Translations under genes and position numbers: made by a program
Shown: piece after piece, positions 21,752 to 36,172 of the stretch
Layout of the letters: every line of letters begins with the position of its first letter
Numbering within the stretch: the stretch's first letter is position 1
Assembly: GCA_002104895.1 (NCBI GenBank)
Contig: MCFG01000530.1
Location: forward strand, 1 to 36,172
Direction: 5' to 3'
From: Anaeromyces robustus
Taxonomy: Eukaryota > Neocallimastigomycota > Neocallimastigomycetes > Neocallimastigales > Neocallimastigaceae
Length of the DNA: 36,172 bases
Notes under the pieces: generated by a model
Seen by the model: the letters and a program-made list of their open reading frames with translations, nothing else
Told to the model about the DNA's origin: nothing
Databases searched by the model: none

Positions 21752-23219
21752 ATTCTATATGTTCATATAAAAGTATAATTTATATAATTTTTTTATTATT
21801 ATATTTTTATATTTATTTATTTGATTTGTTTTTTTTTATTATTATTAATATTATTATTACTGATATTTTTCTGTTTTCTTTTTATTCTTCTTTTATATTT
21901 TTCTATATTATTTTAATATTAAATAATATTCTCAATATTTTGCTATGTATTAACTTTTTGATGTTATTATAATAATTATTATCAATATAAATATTTTCTC
22001 AATATTATATGGTATAAATAATTAATACATATTAATTATATATACAAATTCTATATTATAAAATCTTATTTTTTTTTAAATATTTTTATAAATTATGATA
22101 TATTTCTAAATTGAAATAATGTTTATAAATATAAATGGTATAACTGGTATAATGACTGGAAAATCATAAAAAATTGTATGTAATTATTGAATTTTTCAAT
22201 ATTCAAAAAATTTAAACAATTTCTTAGATGTTTTAAAGTGATAATTTGAAAATATATATACTTTATTTCTTTTAATCAAAATTTTGAATAAAGCCTTTCG
22301 TATTGTTATAATCAAATCATAGGATAGAAAGTTATTTTTATGTAGGTATAATATAATCTATTTATATAATAATGCTTTTTCGTTTTTTTTAATTTATATT
22401 TCGGTATTAAATATTAAAAAAAAAATGGTGAATATATAAAACCTACAATATTAAATTTCGAAAACAATCATTTTTTTCCCTTAATATTATAATATTTTGG
22501 AAATAAATGATTTTTTTAATATAACTAAATAATAAAAATCAAAAATTTAATAATATATATAAAAACATAATATATTAAAGATAGAAAAAAATTAATAAGT
22601 GATTATGAAAAATTAATATAAGTTATAATAAGGCTTACGAAAATTAAAGTTATAATTAATAAAATTATAAATAATATGAAAAAATAAAAACTTAATAAAA
22701 CATTATATAATAAAATTATATATTAGTTATTATAACTAATAGTTTTTAAATTAAATATCTATATATGTAAATTGGTTTAAATATGTGAATAATAATAAAT
22801 TTATTATTAAACAATCTTTTTATATTTTTAAATTTTAAATAAAGTTTCTTATATAATATTTTATTTTTAAATTTAATTATTTTATTGTTATATTATACAT
22901 ATTGAAATTAACATATTTATTAATTCATTTATTTTATTTTTAATAGTTACTATTTTTATCTAATTTTAACTAAATTAATTATTTTATAAAATGAATAGTA
23001 TTATATGATATAAAATATTTTTTATAATACAAAAAAATAAAAAAAAATTTATATATTTGAAAAACAATATTATATAATAAATATTTTATAATTTAATACA
23101 ATTTTTTTTAATAACTAATAGAATTAAAGAAAAATTTATCCATAATAAATATTTTAACAATTTATTATTTTTTTTTCTTTTTCTTTTTATATATATATTT
23201 TGTTCATTTTTATCTTTAA
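21752..23219. other. Intergenic region upstream of the kinase gene
   Basis: Kinase promoter side on the minus strand. No clear TATA box or coding frame. A patch at 22260-22345 has mixed composition (TTTCGTATTGTTATAATCAA) and weakly resembles the F-box exon 2 region, but too weakly to call. The rest is AT-rich with nothing recognisable. Confidence 0.5.
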
Positions 23220-23610
23220 CAATATTTTATTTTAAAAATTTTAAATATATTATTAAGTATTGTTTCTTTTAAATCATTTAAATAATTAATTTTTTTTTTC
23301 ATTTTTAGCAAGTTATGTTAATAATTGGGCATTATTTTGATCAATTCATATGAATATAATCTGTTTTAAATAAATAAAAAATTTATTAATTGGAAATAAT
23401 AAGTAATTGTGGAAAAGAAAAACTTTATTTCTTAAAATTGAAAGGAATCAAAATAATTATAATAAATTATAATAATTAATAATTAATTATAAATAATTAA
23501 TAAATAATATCATTATGGTTAAGTTATTATAAGTTATTATGAATTAAAGTTATGATTTAATTATTGTATACATTATATAATTTATTAATTTTTAATTATT
23601 TACTTTTTCT
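23220..23610 (+). pseudogene. Decayed F-box/WD40 copy A (exon 2-3 relic)
   Basis: AATATATTATTAAGTATTGT and on through AAATCATTT (about 23242-23281) aligns with the F-box exon 2 sequence at 25999-26033. About 20 bases later a TTTTTAG acceptor and ATGTTAATAATTGGGC...TTCATATGAAT (23305-23355) aligns with the start of exon 3 (26305-26370) of the gene at 25635-27722. Frames are broken by indels and stops. By-eye alignment; strongly AT-biased background makes chance similarity possible, but the order and relative spacing match the intact gene. Confidence 0.45.
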
Positions 23611-23617
23611 TTAAAAG

Positions 23618-23813
23618 TTTACAAAATACAATCTTTAGGTTTATATTTATTATTACCATACTTTTATTAAAATTATTTAGGATATAATAAATAAGAATTC
23701 TCTAGCAAAATTTAATTTACAAAATACAATCTTTAGGTTTATATTTATTATTACCATACTTTTATTAAAATTATTTAGGATATAATAAATAAGAATTCTC
23801 TAGCAAAATTTAA
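23618..23813 (+). repeat. Perfect 98-bp tandem duplication
   Basis: 23618-23715 and 23716-23813 appear identical over all 98 bases. A third, partial and diverged copy (AAGTAAGAATTCTCTAGCAA) lies at about 23852-23882. The end of the unit, TATAATAAATAAGAATTCTCTAGC, resembles the end of F-box exon 3 (TATAATGATGAATTTCTAGC at 26630-26649), so it may be duplicated pseudogene sequence. Perfect identity implies a recent event. Confidence 0.9.
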
Positions 23814-23827
23814 TTTAAAAAAAAAAA

Positions 23828-23922
23828 AAGATAAATGAAAAAGAAAAATATAATAAGTAAGAATTCTCTAGCAAAGTTAAATTTCAAAAAAAAAAAAAAA
23901 AAAGATAAATGAAAAAGAAAAA
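23828..23922 (+). repeat. Partial direct repeat AAAGATAAATGAAAAAGAAA
   Basis: The string with its preceding A-tract occurs at about 23828-23849 and 23902-23922, giving a ~73-base secondary repeat that overlaps the end of the 98-bp array and the start of pseudogene copy B. Confidence 0.75.
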
Positions 23923-24930
23923 TTGAATACATTTCATGAGTTAATCAAATATTGTTACCAAATAGAAAAATTTAAAGAAAGAATATTTATTATATATTAA
24001 AATCAAAAGTCAAATGAATATATATAAATCTTGAATTAATTAAACATTATAGAGTTTATAATACTTAATTAGTCAAAATACTTAAATATAGACAATTTAT
24101 AAAGTATAAAAAAGATAATTATATTAAAAAAGAAATATTTTAATAAGGAAGAAATTAATTATTAGTAATTGTATTAATAATTATAGTTAAAGATATTAAA
24201 AATCAAAATGTTAACAAAGATGAATATAAAAATTATAATAAATAATTAAATATTTATATATTCATATTTTATAGATTTCGTTATTACTAAAAGATTTCAT
24301 TAAAAATTTTATCATCATAAATTTCAAATGATTAAATAGTGTCAAAAAATGGCAATGTTTTTTAAATAAAATATTAATAGAATTAAAAATAAAATGATAT
24401 TGAATATACAATAATATATGGTTTAATATATATATAACTATCTATTTTTAATTAACTATTAAACTTTTTAATATAAATAATTTATAAAATAAGGAAAAAT
24501 ATATTACAAATATTAAACCTAAATATTTAAATATCTAATATATTATATATCTTTTACTTTATAATACTACTGTTTTAAAATGAAATTAAATAAAATAATA
24601 AAATATATAATAATTAAAAGAAAAAATAACAGAAAAAATAACTATTTAAAACAAAATTATAAACATCTTTCATAAATTTAATTATTACTTACTTATGTTT
24701 TTACCAAATAAAAAAAAAATAATTATATATATATTTTTTTTTGTTATAAATCTAATAAGAAAAATTATAAAAAAAATCATTATAATATTTGACAATGAGT
24801 GAATAGTATCCGATCTAAGTTATAACATTCGGTAATATTTTTTTTTATATTCTCATAGGTATATATACAAAAAAATTCTAAAAACTTTAATTAAAAATTT
24901 ATGCAGTTATTCAATCCTTAAATTAAATGT
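23900..24930 (+). pseudogene. Decayed F-box/WD40 copy B
   Basis: Exon 1 relic at about 23904-23995 reads NEKEKLNTFHELIKYC, clearly related to NEKERQNIYHELIKNC in exon 1 of the gene at 25635-27722, and soon meets a stop. Exon 2 relic at 24273-24350 starts with the same TTTTATAGATTT acceptor context and keeps ATTTCAAATGATTAAATAGTGTCA against ATTTCAAATCATTAGTAGTGTCA. Exon 3 traces appear near 24815-24845 (CTAAGTTATAACATTCGGTAA versus CTTAGTTATCATTCTGGTAA) and 24856-24890. Order and direction match the intact gene about 1.7 kb downstream. No continuous frame remains. Confidence 0.6.
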
Positions 24931-25584
24931 ATTAACAAAAAATATTTTTTATCCTACAAAAAAAAAAACATTATATATATATATACATATGAATATATAT
25001 AATTCATATCTAAAAAAAATTAATAATAATATTTTTTTAATATCAAAATTTATTATGAGACTTAAAAAAGCATATATTTAATTTTTTTTGGAAATTGATA
25101 TATAAAAAGAGGAATATAGTTACATAATGAAATTCTTTAGACAGATCGGCCAAAAAAGTACAAATATTTATAATATTTATAATTTAATAATTTAAAATCA
25201 CATGTATTTCATATATAAGCATTATTTAATATAATTTTATGATAATTATATTAAATATAATAATTTATTATTAAAAAGTTCGATGATAATTATATAATAA
25301 AATATATTTATTAAATAATAAATTATTATATATTTTTTAATATATTTATTATATATAATATATATATTATTATTATTAAATATATAATTATGTAATTATA
25401 TTTTCCAGTTAATATTTTTTTATTGTCATTACTTAGAGAAAAAAAATACAAAAAAGAAATAGAAAAAAAAAAAGAAAATATATGACAAATAATATATTAT
25501 TATATATTATCAATATAATATATAATATTGTAATATATTAAATATTTAATAAATATAAAAAAAATATAAAATTATAAAAAATAA
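24931..25584. other. Intergenic upstream of the F-box gene
   Basis: AT-rich with no gene. A patch at 25080-25165 (ATATAAAAAGAGGAATATAG, then GACAGATCGGCC) has more normal composition and could be another gene remnant. I do not recognise it on either strand. Confidence 0.45.
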
Positions 25585-25661
25585 AAAATTATAGTTTACA
25601 GTATTATCCATTTTGAAAGTTAATCCCTTTCAAAATGGATAATACTGTAAACTATAATTTT
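25585..25661. repeat. Perfect 35-bp inverted repeat over the F-box start codon
   Basis: Arms 25585-25619 and 25627-25661 are exact reverse complements, with only TTAATCC between them. The ATG at 25635 is inside the right arm, so the left arm carries the mirror image of the first nine codons. Transcribed together they would fold into a stem occluding the start codon. Confidence 0.95.
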
Positions 25662-27722
25662 ACGACAAAATTCAATTTTAATAATAAAGAATTTATTTAT
25701 CATATATTAAATTTAAATGAAAAAGAAAGGCAAAATATATATCATGAATTAATTAAAAATTGTGGTACTAAAGATAGACAGTTTATAAAGAAAGAAATAA
25801 ATAATTACATTCATAAAGGTATACTATAGTATAAAAATATATTATAATTTAAACTATATTGATAATTGAAATGAAAAATGTTAAAGAAAAGTTTTAAATA
25901 AAGTTTAATTTATTAATTATAATAAAAAAATTTAAATATATATTCATATATATACATTTTATAGATTTGATTTCGTCATTACCAGAAGAAATTTCATTTA
26001 ATATATTATCATTATTGGATTTCAAATCATTAGTAGTGTCATCAATGGTATAGCTTTTTAATAAAAAGTAAAGATAATATAAACATAAGAATGAATGAAA
26101 TGGAAAAACAAAAACAAAAATAAATACAAAATTAAAATAATTTGATTTAAAATTATATTTCTTTTTTTTTTAAATGAATTACAATATATTTAAATACTTA
26201 TTAATAAATTTAATATATATATATATATATCAAAAAAATTAATGTACAATATTTATGTTTTAACATATAAAATAAAAAATTATTATTAAAGGTAAATAAA
26301 AAATGGAATAGATTATGTAATAATGCTGAATTATGGAAACAACATTGTGCCCTTTTTTCATATGAATCTGAATGTAATTGTTCAATAAAAAAAAGTGATT
26401 ACAAACATATTTTCAAAAAGCTTTATAATAGAGAGAATAATTTCAAAAAGAAAAGATTTAAAAAACAGACACTTAGTTATCATTCTGGTAAGATTATGGG
26501 TGTTTATGTTACCAATGATAATCAAAATATTATTTCTTTAGCATTTGATAGGACAATACAAATCCATGAAATGTCAACTTGTAAATTATTACAACAATTT
26601 GAAACAGATACTATGAAATGTTCTTCACTTTATAATGATGAATTTCTAGCAATAGGTTTTTTATAACATTTGATATTATATATTGAATATATATATTTTT
26701 TTAATTTATGTATAATAAAAATTATTTACATATTATTTTTTAAAAATTATACTTTTAATATTTATTATATAAAAAAATATGAAGGCACTTTTAGCAGGTT
26801 AATAATTTTGATAATAATTATATAATTTAATAAAATATTCTATTATTAAAATGTATTCTTTTTTTTTTAACTTTATATTATATTATAATTCAAATTTATT
26901 ATATTCTGTCAATTCTAAAAGAACATGTATATTATTTAATATTAAAACCAATAATCCACCTGAAATTTTTACTGGACATTTAAATACTGTTTGTGTAATT
27001 GATATAAATAATAAATATATGGTATCAGCAAGTCTTGATAAATATATCTTTGTTTGGGATTGGAAATTGAAAAAAAAAGTTAAAGAATTATTAATTCCAG
27101 ATGAATATTATAACAGAAATAATGAACATGATGAAAATACACTATTTATTAATGTAATATTTGATTATTATAATTATATAAATTTTTTGCTATATATATA
27201 TTATTTTCTTGAATCTAAAAGAAACTGTTTTAATATTTATATATTTAGTTTTCTTTAACAGAATTAAAAATTAAAAATCAATTTATTATTGCCACAATTC
27301 ATAATTATATTTTAATTTGGGATATTGAAAAGGATTTTGAATTATTTAGAATTATTACATTACCTGAAGTTATAAAATCCTTTGATACGGATGGTTACTA
27401 CATATATGCAGCACAAATTCAAAGTTACTGTGCTATATCAATATTAGATCAAGAAGAAGATTTTATTGTTTATGAAAATAAAAATATGAATGTTATTTAT
27501 AAAATTATAGTGGATGAAAAAAGAATTGCTTTTTGGTATAGCATGCCGTCAAACAATTCATTTATTAATTTACAACGTAATTTAATAAAAATCATTAATA
27601 AGAAAAATCATCAAGAACTATTTAAATGTGAAGTTCAAGGAATTAATACATTGAATATTAATAAAAATACTATTATATATGGTGATTATTATGGATCAAT
27701 GACACTATATGATTTTAGTTAA
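25635..27722 (+). CDS. F-box/WD40 repeat protein (Cdc4/Met30/FBXW-type), six exons
   Basis: Exons 25635-25818, 25965-26047, 26292-26655, 26785-26797 (13 nt), 26922-27153 and 27249-27722 join through GT-AG introns into one 449-residue frame. Residues 27-58 resemble the dimerisation segment found ahead of F-boxes in Cdc4/Met30/FBXW7 (NEKERQNIYHELIKNC). Residues 62-108 are the F-box (LISSLPEEISFNILSLLD, then KKWNRLCNN and LWKQHC), expected to bind Skp1 in an SCF ubiquitin ligase. From about 140 on lies a WD40-like propeller; the clearest blade is GHLNTVCVID...SASLDKYIFVWDW near 233-262, with weaker ones before and after, ending GDYYGSMTLYDF. Substrate unknown. Blades are weak and AT-driven residues abound, and diverged relics lie upstream, so this may be a fast-evolving family member. 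Exon 5-6 splicing uses the TTTAG at 27244-27248; the nearer-looking AACAG 13 bases later breaks the frame. Confidence 0.8.
26785..26797 (+). other. 13-nt microexon of the F-box/WD40 gene
   Basis: GCACTTTTAGCAG is flanked by AAG before and GTTAAT after. Exon 3 ends in phase 1 (ATA|G) and exon 5 needs phase 2; only insertion of these 13 bases joins them, giving AIGTFSRTCILFN, a normal WD strand. Without it the frame hits a stop in exon 5. Confidence 0.75.
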
Positions 27723-28320
27723 ATATATAATGAATAACATTATAAAATAAAATAAAATAAAATAAAATAAAATAAAATAAAATAAAATAAAATAAAAAAT
27801 AAAATAAAAGCATTTATATGTATTATAAAAATTGTAAAATTATTTTTATTTAACCAAGTCTTTATTTATTTTATTTCATTTTATTATATAATTTTATATA
27901 TATACATATTATATTAAATGTATAATACATTATAAATTTTATATATTTACCTATAAAAAATTTTAATTTAATAAAAATTATATTTTATATAAATTTTGTA
28001 TATTTAATAAATAGAATTTTTATAATATTTTCGAATTTTAAAATGATTTTGGATTATTAATTATTTAAAATTTACATATAAACCTTTCATCCATAATTAT
28101 TTTTACTATACTTAGATATATATATAAAATAAAATAAAATAAAAAAGAAAAGAAAAAGAAATAAAGTACATTAAAAATTTAAATATTTTTAAATTATTTT
28201 ATTAATAATGTTTCATATATTCTAATTTCCATATTTTAAATTTCAAAATTTAATGCAATATGTTTTGCAACATATTTATTATAATAGGGCTATTTTTAAA
28301 TAAATATTTATTTTTAAAAA
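27723..28320. other. Intergenic between the F-box and AAA+ genes
   Basis: 598 bases with an (AAAAT)n array at about 27745-27795 and otherwise AT-rich sequence. The 3' flank of one gene and the promoter of the next (same strand) lie here. No gene seen. Confidence 0.6.
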
Positions 28321-33277
<4,957 letters not shown>

Positions 33278-33402
33278 AAACATCATTTATGAAAAAAAAA
33301 TAATAATAATAATAAAATAAATATATCATTAGTTCCTCTTTTTTTTTTTTTTTAGTTATTTTAATAAATAAATAGAAAAAAAAATTAATAATTATTAAAA
33401 AA

Positions 33403-33407
<5 letters not shown>

Positions 33408-33447
<40 letters not shown>
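33408..33447 (-). repeat. 40-base poly(A) tail of the retrotransposon
   Basis: On the minus strand 40 uninterrupted A follow GTTGACGTACAAATTGTGTGCCAT. An AATAAA signal sits about 25 bases upstream (near 33471-33476). This is the target-primed 3' junction of the element; the insertion lies 130 bases beyond the AAA+ gene stop. Target-site duplication cannot be checked because the 5' end is outside the window. Confidence 0.85.
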
Positions 33448-33450
<3 letters not shown>

Positions 33451-33673
33451 GCACACAATTTGTACGTCAACTTTATTGAATTTAAATATTAAAATACATG
33501 AATCATAAAAAAACACATAATGAAAAAAAATGATACTAAAAAAAATAAAAACCAGTAATATATTATAGATAATAGTAAATAATACTGGAGGAAAAAAAGT
33601 AGTATAATAATATTTAAAAACAATAAATCCATACAGCCCTTAATTCTAAATATAGAATTAAAGTAAAATTGAT
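33448..33673 (-). other. 3'UTR of the retrotransposon
   Basis: 226 bases between the TAG stop and the poly(A). Contains AATTCTATATTTAGAATT (about 33645-33662), a short palindrome which could form a small stem near its start, and the AATAAA signal near its end. Other copies in the genome should share this sequence. Confidence 0.65.
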
Positions 33674-36172
33674 CTATCCTATTCCACTAGGGTCGGAAAT
33701 AGGATCGGCATTTGCCCTACTAGGCTGTCCTACTGTGTTATCAGCATTGACGTTCCTGGAGAGGTTGGTTTTAAATTTATTGAACAATATATGTTGTCTT
33801 TTACAGACAATAGGCATGATATCATTCAATAGAGCCGCAGATCGCAACAAGAATGGGGATTTTGAATAAGTACCAGATTCAGTCTGACACTTAAACAAAC
33901 ATTCCCATTCCATTTTGTATGGACTATTGTTAATTCTATCACTAAAACCATAATCCCTTCCACCAATTAAAAAAATATAAATACTGTACCTATTAACTAT
34001 TTTTTTATTACCTAATATATCTATATTACTAATACTATTAATCCTCATATTATTACTATTTTTATAACCCTTAACAATACTATTAATTCTATTATCTACA
34101 TTAGGGTTATTACTGATCCTAACTAAACTATTAAAAAGACTATCTAAAAAATAAAAAAAATTTCTATCTAGATCAGAGAAGTGATCAATACGAAGATTTT
34201 TAAATAAGAAACAATTTATAAACCAATGATCAATTCTCTGATAACTGTCACAATGGAAACAACATGAACAACAATTAGGACAAGAATTATTAATCATTTT
34301 AGCAGCTTTTGCAACTCTAGCATCAATTTTATATCCACATCTTGCCCTAAGTATCCACCGAAAACCTTTGCTATATTCAGGAAATTCTAGATTAAGCTTT
34401 AAGTAACTTCTTGATTCTTCAAAGTTGTACAATTTATAAGTTTTAGCTTTAATTGATTTATCACTGTTCATGTCTCTGTCCCAATAGAATTCCATAATTT
34501 CTTTAGAAGAGGATGAAATATTGTTTAATTTATCATTTAATATTTTACTTTCTTTGTCCCAAGTCCATTTTCTTGTTGTAGCAACATTATTAACTATCTT
34601 TGAGATAATGCAGTTGGAGTCCTTCCACTTATTAAAACATCTAACCTGAGCTAAAGCACATTTACCAGAAAGTGGAGGAATATTGAGTTCTTTTGAGATG
34701 CAATAAATAGAAACAAAAGAATTAGGTTTCGAGTAGCCTAAAATCCAATAAAAACCTTTGTTAATAATTGTTTGTGTAGAACTAGTATTGTTTTTGTTAG
34801 AACCAAGCAAAGGAGCGTAATAGGAAACTTGTCCAATAACTTTTGCAGAGAATAAAGTTCTTTTAAGAGGAATAGGAATCAGATCATTTTTTAAAAAACC
34901 CTGAATTGAAAACAAAGCCTTACTAACTTTATTTTTCATTTTACTAATAACAAATTTTAAATCTAGAGTTTTGTGAAAGGGAACACCAAGGTAAGTATAA
35001 CAATCTGTTTTAGGGATTGGGATTCCTGTTAAATAAAAGGTAGGGTCTTCTCTAAGAATATATTCCGAATTTTCATGTCTAACAGCAAATGTGGCACATT
35101 TATTAATTCCAAAAGTCATCTCATTGTCCTTAGCCCATTTACTAACTGAGCGAAGAAGTTTATTCATACGAGATCTACTAGGGGCACAAAGAACAATATC
35201 ATCAGCAAATAATCCTCCACAGCAATATTCAGTATCTATTTTCACACCATTATGCAGGCAATCGTTGAAGATGTCGTTGATAAACAAATTAAAAAGTATA
35301 GGAGATAAGGGACATCCTTGTCGAACTCCTTTAAGTATACTGAAGGAATCGGAAAATTGTCCATTAATTTTAACACAAGCTTTGGAAGACAGATATAGGT
35401 TCTCCAAAAATTGAAAGCATTTTCCTTGTATACCAAGAGTATAAATTTTCGATAAAATGTTATAGATGGGCACAGAATCGTAAGCTTTTTTAAGATCCAG
35501 AAAAGCTAAATAAGTATCTTCCCCTTTGAATTTACGTCTTTGACAAATAGAAAGAATAGAGATAAAAAGACTAATACATTCTTCCTTATTCCGAAAGCCA
35601 AATTGTTCTGGTCTAATGAATCCATGACTTATACCATATTCAGAAATTCTAGAAGCAATAATTTTCGAAAGAATCTTAATACCATTATTGATAAGTGAGA
35701 TACCACGATAGTTATCACAATTAGAAAGATCGCCTTTTTTTGGAATAGAAACAATGGATGCATTATTCCAAAAAATAGGAAAATCACCATTCCAAATACG
35801 ATTAATTAAGAAATGGAAACAACTAAGACCAGCGGAACATAGGAATCATTATTTGCAGAGTCATCTGAAGAGGAATCAGGAATTAAAGCTTTATAAAATT
35901 CAATAGGGATACCGTCGGGACCCGAAGCTTTAAAGTTAGGGATAGAAAGGATGGCCTTTTTGATTTCTTCAATGCTGATATCTTGGTTAATATCCCATAC
36001 TATGTTATTTCCACTCTTTATACGATTGATAGCGGGAGAATACTTCCAGAATTTTTTATTCATGCTATGTCCAGTAGAGTCATTACTAAGTTTCTTATAA
36101 TAATTACACCAAACATCTAATTGATCTTTAGTACTATACACTAAGTTATCTTGGTGGTCTCTGATAGGATGA
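33674..36172 (-). pseudogene. LINE reverse transcriptase ORF, one frameshift, 5' end outside window
   Basis: The frame is open from the window edge down to about 35842 and contains the pre-RT KASGPDGIPIEFYKAL motif. It then shifts by one position at about 35839-35842 and stays open to the TAG at 33674. After the shift come IPKKGDLSNCDNYRGISL, the DLKKAYDSVP box, GVRQGCPLSPILFN and the catalytic FADDIVLCAPS (YADD-type, the two Asp near 35206-35201). A Cys/His cluster (CPNCCSCC then H and C, about 34290-34210) matches the C-terminal zinc-knuckle-like region of LINEs. A single-base loss is the simplest explanation for the shift, which should inactivate this copy unless it is a sequencing error. 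All catalytic RT boxes otherwise look intact. Confidence 0.85.

Larger units (their letters stand above)
33408..36172 (-). mobile_element. Non-LTR (LINE-type) retrotransposon, 3' part
   Basis: Comprises the reverse-transcriptase ORF (from the right edge to 33674), a ~226-base 3'UTR (33448-33673) and a 40-base poly(A) tail. Base composition is visibly less AT-rich than the host DNA, the stop is TAG where host genes use TAA, and codon use is more balanced, all typical of a recently arrived element. The 5' part, expected to hold the apurinic-type endonuclease, lies beyond 36172. It is convergent with the AAA+ ATPase gene. Confidence 0.9.

Noticed and set aside
21367-21972. Overlapping plus-strand frames rich in Tyr/Ile/Phe
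   Set aside because: Antisense to kinase exon 1 and its A/T flanks; low complexity, no domain.
26851-27258. Separate small gene starting MYSFFFN in the WD40 locus
   Set aside because: Its first part is intron. From TCILFN onward it is exon 5 of the F-box/WD40 gene, joined through the 13-nt microexon.
27486-27722. Separate 78-residue gene
   Set aside because: It is the end of exon 6 of the F-box/WD40 gene; the same frame is open from 27249.

Overview
The window looks like nuclear DNA of an AT-extreme microbial eukaryote, most probably an anaerobic gut fungus (Neocallimastigomycota). The reasons are long A/T homopolymers and (AAAT)n, (AAAAT)n and (ATT)n arrays between and inside genes, TAA as the stop of all six host genes, many short GT-AG introns, and secreted intronless genes of bacterial-type families next to intron-rich fungal genes. 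The fungal-style six-cysteine modules of the muramidase argue against a dictyostelid, which would have similar base composition. The assignment is inference.

Layout. 1-2190: AT-rich DNA with small tandem and inverted repeats. 2364-3152 and 6808-7596 (+): a direct duplication of a secreted SdiA-regulated (YjiK-type) beta-propeller gene, sharing blocks of 5' and 3' flank. 3350-6500 and 7840-10980: intergenic, with hairpin elements and a large higher-order AAAAT/AAAAC satellite. 11482-13344 (+): a secreted modular N-acetylmuramidase (four Cys modules, His/Pro/Lys linker, Thr/Ser/Lys linker, C-terminal muramidase), preceded by five copies of a TTGAARTAACGGTA element containing a Myb-type core. 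14746-21751 (-): an 11-exon gene for a very large signalling kinase (about 1877 aa) with three Ras-association domains, repeated 'KLxxFFG'-like motifs, a PH domain and an AGC kinase domain. 23220-24930: apparent decayed copies of an F-box/WD40 gene. 25635-27722 (+): a six-exon F-box/WD40 gene with a 13-nt microexon and a perfect 35-bp inverted repeat over its start codon. 28321-33277 (+): a 15-exon two-domain AAA+ ATPase. 33408-36172 (-): the 3' half of a non-LTR retrotransposon with an intact 40-nt poly(A) tail, running off the right edge.

How the genes relate. The secreted muramidase fits a fungus living among dense bacteria, and the two propeller proteins are probably also of bacterial origin; all three lack introns. 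The kinase, F-box protein and AAA+ ATPase are ordinary cellular genes full of introns. I reconstructed all three splice models by hand from GT-AG sites and reading-frame phase; each gives one continuous frame from ATG to TAA. No tRNA, rRNA or CRISPR array was recognised.
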